A DNA stretch of 51,193 nucleotides from a virus. The notes under the pieces were generated by a model. It saw nothing but the letters and a program-made list of their open reading frames with translations. It did no database searches and was not told the DNA's origin. Every line of letters begins with the position of its first letter. Position 1 is the stretch's first letter. Positions 49,133-51,193 of this stretch are shown here, piece after piece. The translations under genes and the position numbers were made by a program. Location: the IMG/VR virus record IMGVR_UViG_3300030099_004204, positions 1 to 51,193 of that record; one strand, 5' to 3'.

Positions 49133-49140
49133 CAAAGATA
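49133..49140 (-). promoter_or_regulatory. TATCTTTG box in the 48892-49265 gap
   Basis: Exact minus-strand TATCTTTG, immediately downstream (in the direction of transcription) of two inverted repeats centred at 49162 and 49193. That is the spacing expected for operators controlling this promoter. The transcript would start with the structured segment 49125-49066. Confidence 0.5.
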
Positions 49141-49150
49141 TGTAAGTATT

Positions 49151-49172
49151 TTGTGTCGTTTGTACGACACAA
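49151..49172. promoter_or_regulatory. Inverted repeat TTGTGTCGT-N4-ACGACACAA (operator candidate 1)
   Basis: Nine-base arms (49151-49159 and 49164-49172) are perfectly complementary with spacer TTGT. It lies 10 bases upstream of the minus-strand TATCTTTG box at 49133-49140. A related inverted repeat follows 31 bases away, centre to centre. No T-run follows on either strand, so a protein-binding site is more likely than a terminator. Confidence 0.5.
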
Positions 49173-49183
49173 GCTGTAAGCAG

Positions 49184-49201
49184 AGTGTCGTGTACGACAC
49201 T
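49184..49201. promoter_or_regulatory. Inverted repeat AGTGTCGT-N2-ACGACACT (operator candidate 2)
   Basis: Eight-base arms (49184-49191 and 49194-49201) with spacer GT, sharing the GTGTCGT / ACGACAC core with candidate 1. The two centres (49161.5 and 49192.5) are 31 bases apart, close to three helical turns, so proteins bound at both sites would face the same side of the helix. Confidence 0.5.
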
Positions 49202-49205
49202 AGCC

Positions 49206-49235
49206 AAAAAAAAAGGAGCCATTTCTGACTCCTTT
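49206..49235 (-). terminator. Rho-independent terminator of amidoligase block
   Basis: Minus-strand AAAGGAG (49235-49229) pairs with CTCCTTT (49218-49212), and a nine-base T-run follows (49214-49206). The loop contains CAGAAATG, as in the terminator at 46946. It sits 31 bases after the gene ending at 49266. Confidence 0.85.
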
Positions 49236-49265
49236 CCCAAATAAATGAAAACAAATTTTTATGTG

Positions 49266-49550
49266 TCACATAAAAAAGCTTATTATAAAACTAGCTACGT
49301 GAAACATACCAAATATATAAATTAGAGTGCCAAGTGACAAATAAATCATAAGTTTTTTAAATGTTTCGTTGGATGCTCTTACTCTTTCTTCGGTTATAGC
49401 GTGTGATATATTCCAATATCTTCGCCCCTCATATACCACAGGATACATTGAATATGTTCCGTTGGCATTCTTTTTTCTCGACTTGATTAATTTCTCTCGT
49501 AGCTTTTCATCTACGATTGTGTCGGCTAAATAATCTGTTTCAAAATTCAT
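49266..49550 (-). CDS. Small C-terminally membrane-anchored protein
   Basis: 94 residues from ATG 49550, chosen because it overlaps the upstream stop by 11 bases (ATGAATTTTGA); an in-frame ATG at 49598 would overlap the upstream gene far more. The N-terminal part is soluble and basic (KLIKSRKKNANGTYSMYPVV), with GRRYWNISHAITEERV. Residues about 66-94 are a hydrophobic membrane segment (LMIYLSLGTLIYIFGMFHVA and following). It may tether an early-phase activity to the host membrane; function unknown. Confidence 0.6.
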   Translation of the reverse strand: MNFETDYLADTIVDEKLREKLIKSRKKNANGTYSMYPVVYEGRRYWNISHAITEERVRASNETFKKLMIYLSLGTLIYIFGMFHVASFIISFFM

Positions 49551-49764
49551 TATGTTCGTTTTCGTTAGTCTTGAATTTTGCCCTCCAAGATTGGGCATTA
49601 ATGGTTTGTTGTATAGACTTATTAAAAGTGTCTACATTCTTTCGATACACCTCGCTAGTGCAATACTTTTTTATTGCCCTACTTCGTGTGCATTCGCCAT
49701 ATTGTTCTTCGAATTGTGCTACTTGCTTAAGTTTAGCATCTAGCATAGCTTTAGTTAGTGTCAT
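49540..49764 (-). CDS. Hypothetical charged helical protein
   Basis: 74 residues: TLTKAMLDAKLKQVAQFEEQ begins a long helix, followed by CTRSRAIKKYCTSEVYRKNV, with two cysteines, and a polar C-terminus. No recognised domain. It is encoded between the basic 64-residue protein and the membrane-anchored protein in the amidoligase block, overlapping the latter by 11 bases. Confidence 0.55.
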   Translation of the reverse strand: MTLTKAMLDAKLKQVAQFEEQYGECTRSRAIKKYCTSEVYRKNVDTFNKSIQQTINAQSWRAKFKTNENEHNEF

Positions 49765-49784
49765 AGTTGTGCAAGTTATATAAA

Positions 49785-49979
49785 TTATTTATTATTTAAA
49801 TTGTTATTTATCAACAGGTTAGTTTTTTCCCCTGTCTCTTTTTTGTAATACCTGTTAAGTAACCCTTGCTTTTTTTGTAAAACAAGAGCTCTTTCAAATC
49901 TAGCTTTACTGCTCATTTTATTAGATTTAAGTTTATGTATCTGTTTCAACCTTTTGGCATCGTCAGTATAGGCATACAC
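49785..49979 (-). CDS. Small basic hypothetical protein
   Basis: 64 residues, very Lys/Arg/Gln-rich (AKRLKQIHKLKSNKMSSKAR, then LVLQKKQGLLNRYYKKETGE). The composition suggests nucleic-acid contact, but no fold can be named. It follows the amidoligase gene after a 43-base gap holding a GC-rich hairpin. The ending NNNLNNK is low complexity. Confidence 0.5.
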   Translation of the reverse strand: MYAYTDDAKRLKQIHKLKSNKMSSKARFERALVLQKKQGLLNRYYKKETGEKTNLLINNNLNNK

Positions 49980-49989
49980 CTATAAACAG

Positions 49990-50014
49990 ATAGGGGGCAA
50001 TGAATACCCCCTAT
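49990..50014. other. GC-rich stem-loop after amidoligase gene
   Basis: ATAGGGGG (49990-49997) pairs perfectly with CCCCCTAT (50007-50014) across a 9-base loop, just after the amidoligase stop. No adequate T-run follows on either strand, so it may be an attenuator, mRNA 3'-end protector or weak terminator. Confidence 0.45.
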
Positions 50015-50022
50015 TGATTTAA

Positions 50023-50880
50023 TTATCTAGGGAAAAACTCGGTTATATCTCGGTGTTTGACCCCTGTTAAAATGTATTTACGGAAATGTTTGGATAACTT
50101 TATTATGTAGTCAGTTTTCTCGGTGTCTCCCTCGTACATTGAAAGTATTATGGGTTTGACCTTATTGAGCAATGTTGAAAATCTACCATTTGGATTGGTA
50201 AAGGTAAAGTCAACAATGGTGTACATTATCTCGTATCTTCTGAACATTTGTTTGTAAGATATAATGCGACTAGGTAAGCGATATTCGAGTAACATATGAT
50301 TAGCAATTTTACTCACCCTGTATTTCCAATGTGCTCGGCTATCGTTTAACATCCTGTTATCTTCACTACAATATGAATTTTTAAGGCGTTTACGGAATAA
50401 GGCGTATAATACGCCAGAATTTGCTCTAATCTTTTGTTGTATCTCTAAGCCATTGAAACCTTTGACCCCAATAGTCATATGACCCCCACATCTAAAATTG
50501 CTAGGGCTCTCGCTATCATTTATAATTCTTTGTGCCTTGAACATAATATCAAATATTTTGTTTCGCCATTGACTAGGTGGTAATAAAGGCAGTATATTGG
50601 TGACTGCTTCAACCCCGCAAGAGCCATCAGTCTCAAAACAAGATATTAACTCAAACTCTCGTAGTCTATTCAAGCCAAAACTATTTTTTTCGACTTCAAA
50701 CCCAATGGTATAATTTGATTTGTAATGATTTCCAATTTGGGTGACTTTTGATTTAATATTTTTTACATCAAATTTAGTAGCCCCCGTAGAAAAATCACGA
50801 AACGGGGGTTTGTTCCTATGGTAGTTGTTAATTCTTCGGCGATTTGATTCGCCCGATAAATCATATTTAATTCCTTTCAT
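50023..50880 (-). CDS. Amidoligase (COOH-NH2 ligase, Amidoligase_2-like)
   Basis: 285 residues. Signature of the Amidoligase_2 family (PF12224-like, glutamine-synthetase-type fold): YTIGFEVEKNSFG at about 57-69 (G-x-E-x-E), CFETDGSCGVEAVTNILPLL at about 81-100 (D-G-S-x-x-x-E), and NFRCGGHMTIGVKGF at about 128-142 (C-G-x-H-x-x-I). The family is predicted to form ATP-dependent amide bonds between a carboxylate and an amine, giving isopeptide-type modification of peptides or proteins. With the GATase-GGCT fusion at 47851 it forms a probable amide synthesis and trimming system. N-terminal 45 residues are basic and may bind substrate. It starts 31 bases after the acidic gene upstream. Confidence 0.65.
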   Translation of the reverse strand: MKGIKYDLSGESNRRRINNYHRNKPPFRDFSTGATKFDVKNIKSKVTQIGNHYKSNYTIGFEVEKNSFGLNRLREFELISCFETDGSCGVEAVTNILPLLPPSQWRNKIFDIMFKAQRIINDSESPSNFRCGGHMTIGVKGFNGLEIQQKIRANSGVLYALFRKRLKNSYCSEDNRMLNDSRAHWKYRVSKIANHMLLEYRLPSRIISYKQMFRRYEIMYTIVDFTFTNPNGRFSTLLNKVKPIILSMYEGDTEKTDYIIKLSKHFRKYILTGVKHRDITEFFPR

Positions 50881-50911
50881 TTTTAAGTGTTTTTAAGTTA
50901 TTATTGATTGT

Positions 50912-51193
50912 TTATTGGACTTCTACGGGAGTCAGTAAATGCTCAGTCAAAAAGTTTATTGCTTCCTGTATCTGACTGACCGAATTAGTAGTCACTAACC
51001 CATCATTGATATCATATCTAACCGATACGTTTTCGTGGGCATTTAGCTGAAAAGTCATTGTGAATATTGTGTCTCTACTTTCGGTGGATTCTTCGCCTGT
51101 TTCGGCTTCTGTAGTGTCGCCTACGACATTTTCCGTTTCTTGTTGTTCGGTCAGATTTTGCAAGTCTGATACTTGGGCATTTTCATTCTCAGA
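50912..51193 (-). CDS. Acidic hypothetical protein, C-terminal part (5' end off window)
   Basis: The frame is open to the window edge; the 93 visible residues end at TAA 50914-50912. A TTG at 51163 could start an 83-residue form, but upstream codons are also sense, so the gene probably begins outside. The N-terminal part is Glu/Thr-rich (EESTESRD) and low complexity. The C-terminal part is folded-looking (FTMTFQLNAHENVSVRYDIN, then ISQ-type helix QEAINFLTEHLL). No family recognised. A TGTCG-N4-CGACA inverted repeat lies inside it (51115-51128). Confidence 0.45.
   Translation of the reverse strand, partial: SENENAQVSDLQNLTEQQETENVVGDTTEAETGEESTESRDTIFTMTFQLNAHENVSVRYDINDGLVTTNSVSQIQEAINFLTEHLLTPVEVQ

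Noticed and set aside
49075-49269. 64-codon minus-strand frame in the intergenic gap
   Set aside because: It would run through the terminator at 49206, both inverted repeats and a promoter box; composition is non-protein-like.
44673-49816. TTATCAACA-like DnaA box matches (near 44678, at 48935-48943 and 49808-49816)
   Set aside because: One mismatch to the E. coli consensus, scattered, one inside coding sequence; frequency is near what AT-rich DNA would give. Not called as boxes, only mentioned as context.
1-51193. tRNA genes, CRISPR arrays, insertion sequences, integrase/attachment sites
   Set aside because: None seen: gaps between genes are short and contain no cloverleaf-like or regularly spaced repeats, and no transposase or integrase motif appears in any translated gene.

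Overview
This is most of a phage genome, most likely a lytic, podovirus-like phage of a Bacteroidota (flavobacterial-type) host from an aquatic setting. The sequence is AT-rich. Start codons sit in A-rich contexts rather than behind strong Shine-Dalgarno sites. Several operons are preceded by TAnnTTTG boxes, which match the -7 element of Bacteroidota promoters. The replicative primase has a VirE-N/BT4734-like N-terminus, a domain common in that phylum. I see no integrase, repressor, tRNA, rRNA or CRISPR array. Both window ends cut through genes, so the contig is open or permuted.

Plus strand, 1-37352 (virion and lysis, probably late). Tail fibre/adhesin genes (1-5291) come first, then a lysis cassette (small membrane protein, M15 peptidase, 3TM holin-like protein; 5297-6316). 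A packaging and head module follows: GroES-like protein, C2H2 zinc-finger micro-protein, candidate TerS, TerL, portal, scaffold-like protein and major capsid (6347-14812). Next are connector/tail proteins including a 1752-residue tail protein (14874-22841) and a proline-rich protein (22843-23490). Then comes a compact enzyme cassette (23500-27245): prolyl-4-hydroxylase-like oxygenase, micro-protein, O-fucosyltransferase-like protein, NodU-type carbamoyltransferase and a second 2OG-oxygenase-like protein. A third proline-rich virion protein, a GNAT acetyltransferase and three internal-virion/ejection proteins (29561-37352) complete the strand. The enzyme cassette lies between structural genes that all carry Pro-Val/Ala/Ser-Pro linkers. 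I propose that it hydroxylates, glycosylates and perhaps carbamoylates the phage's own tail appendages.

Minus strand, 51193-37412 (probably early/middle), in four blocks. Block 1 (51193-49266) has an amidoligase and small proteins. Block 2 (48891-47035) has a glutamine amidotransferase/gamma-glutamylcyclotransferase/zinc-ribbon fusion, a small protein and an Api92-like protein. Block 3 (46895-44400) has a DnaA-domain-IV-like protein, a single-strand-annealing protein and a RecE/Cas4-like exonuclease, with a clear promoter and terminator. Block 4 (44202-37412) has a primase-helicase, an SNF2-type helicase, three further nuclease-fold proteins, a second DnaA-domain-IV-like protein and a metallophosphoesterase. 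The 44203-44353 gap upstream of the primase, with TGTCG repeats and a tandem AT-rich repeat, is the best origin candidate. The 48892-49265 gap carries promoters, paired inverted repeats, a terminator and a possible structured RNA.

Main points for follow-up: the tail-modification cassette; a small phage gene overprinted in another frame of the 1690-residue ejection protein (33712-33897); the amidoligase with GATase-GGCT fusion; and the two stand-alone DnaA domain IV proteins. All family assignments come from reading motifs by eye; no database search was run.
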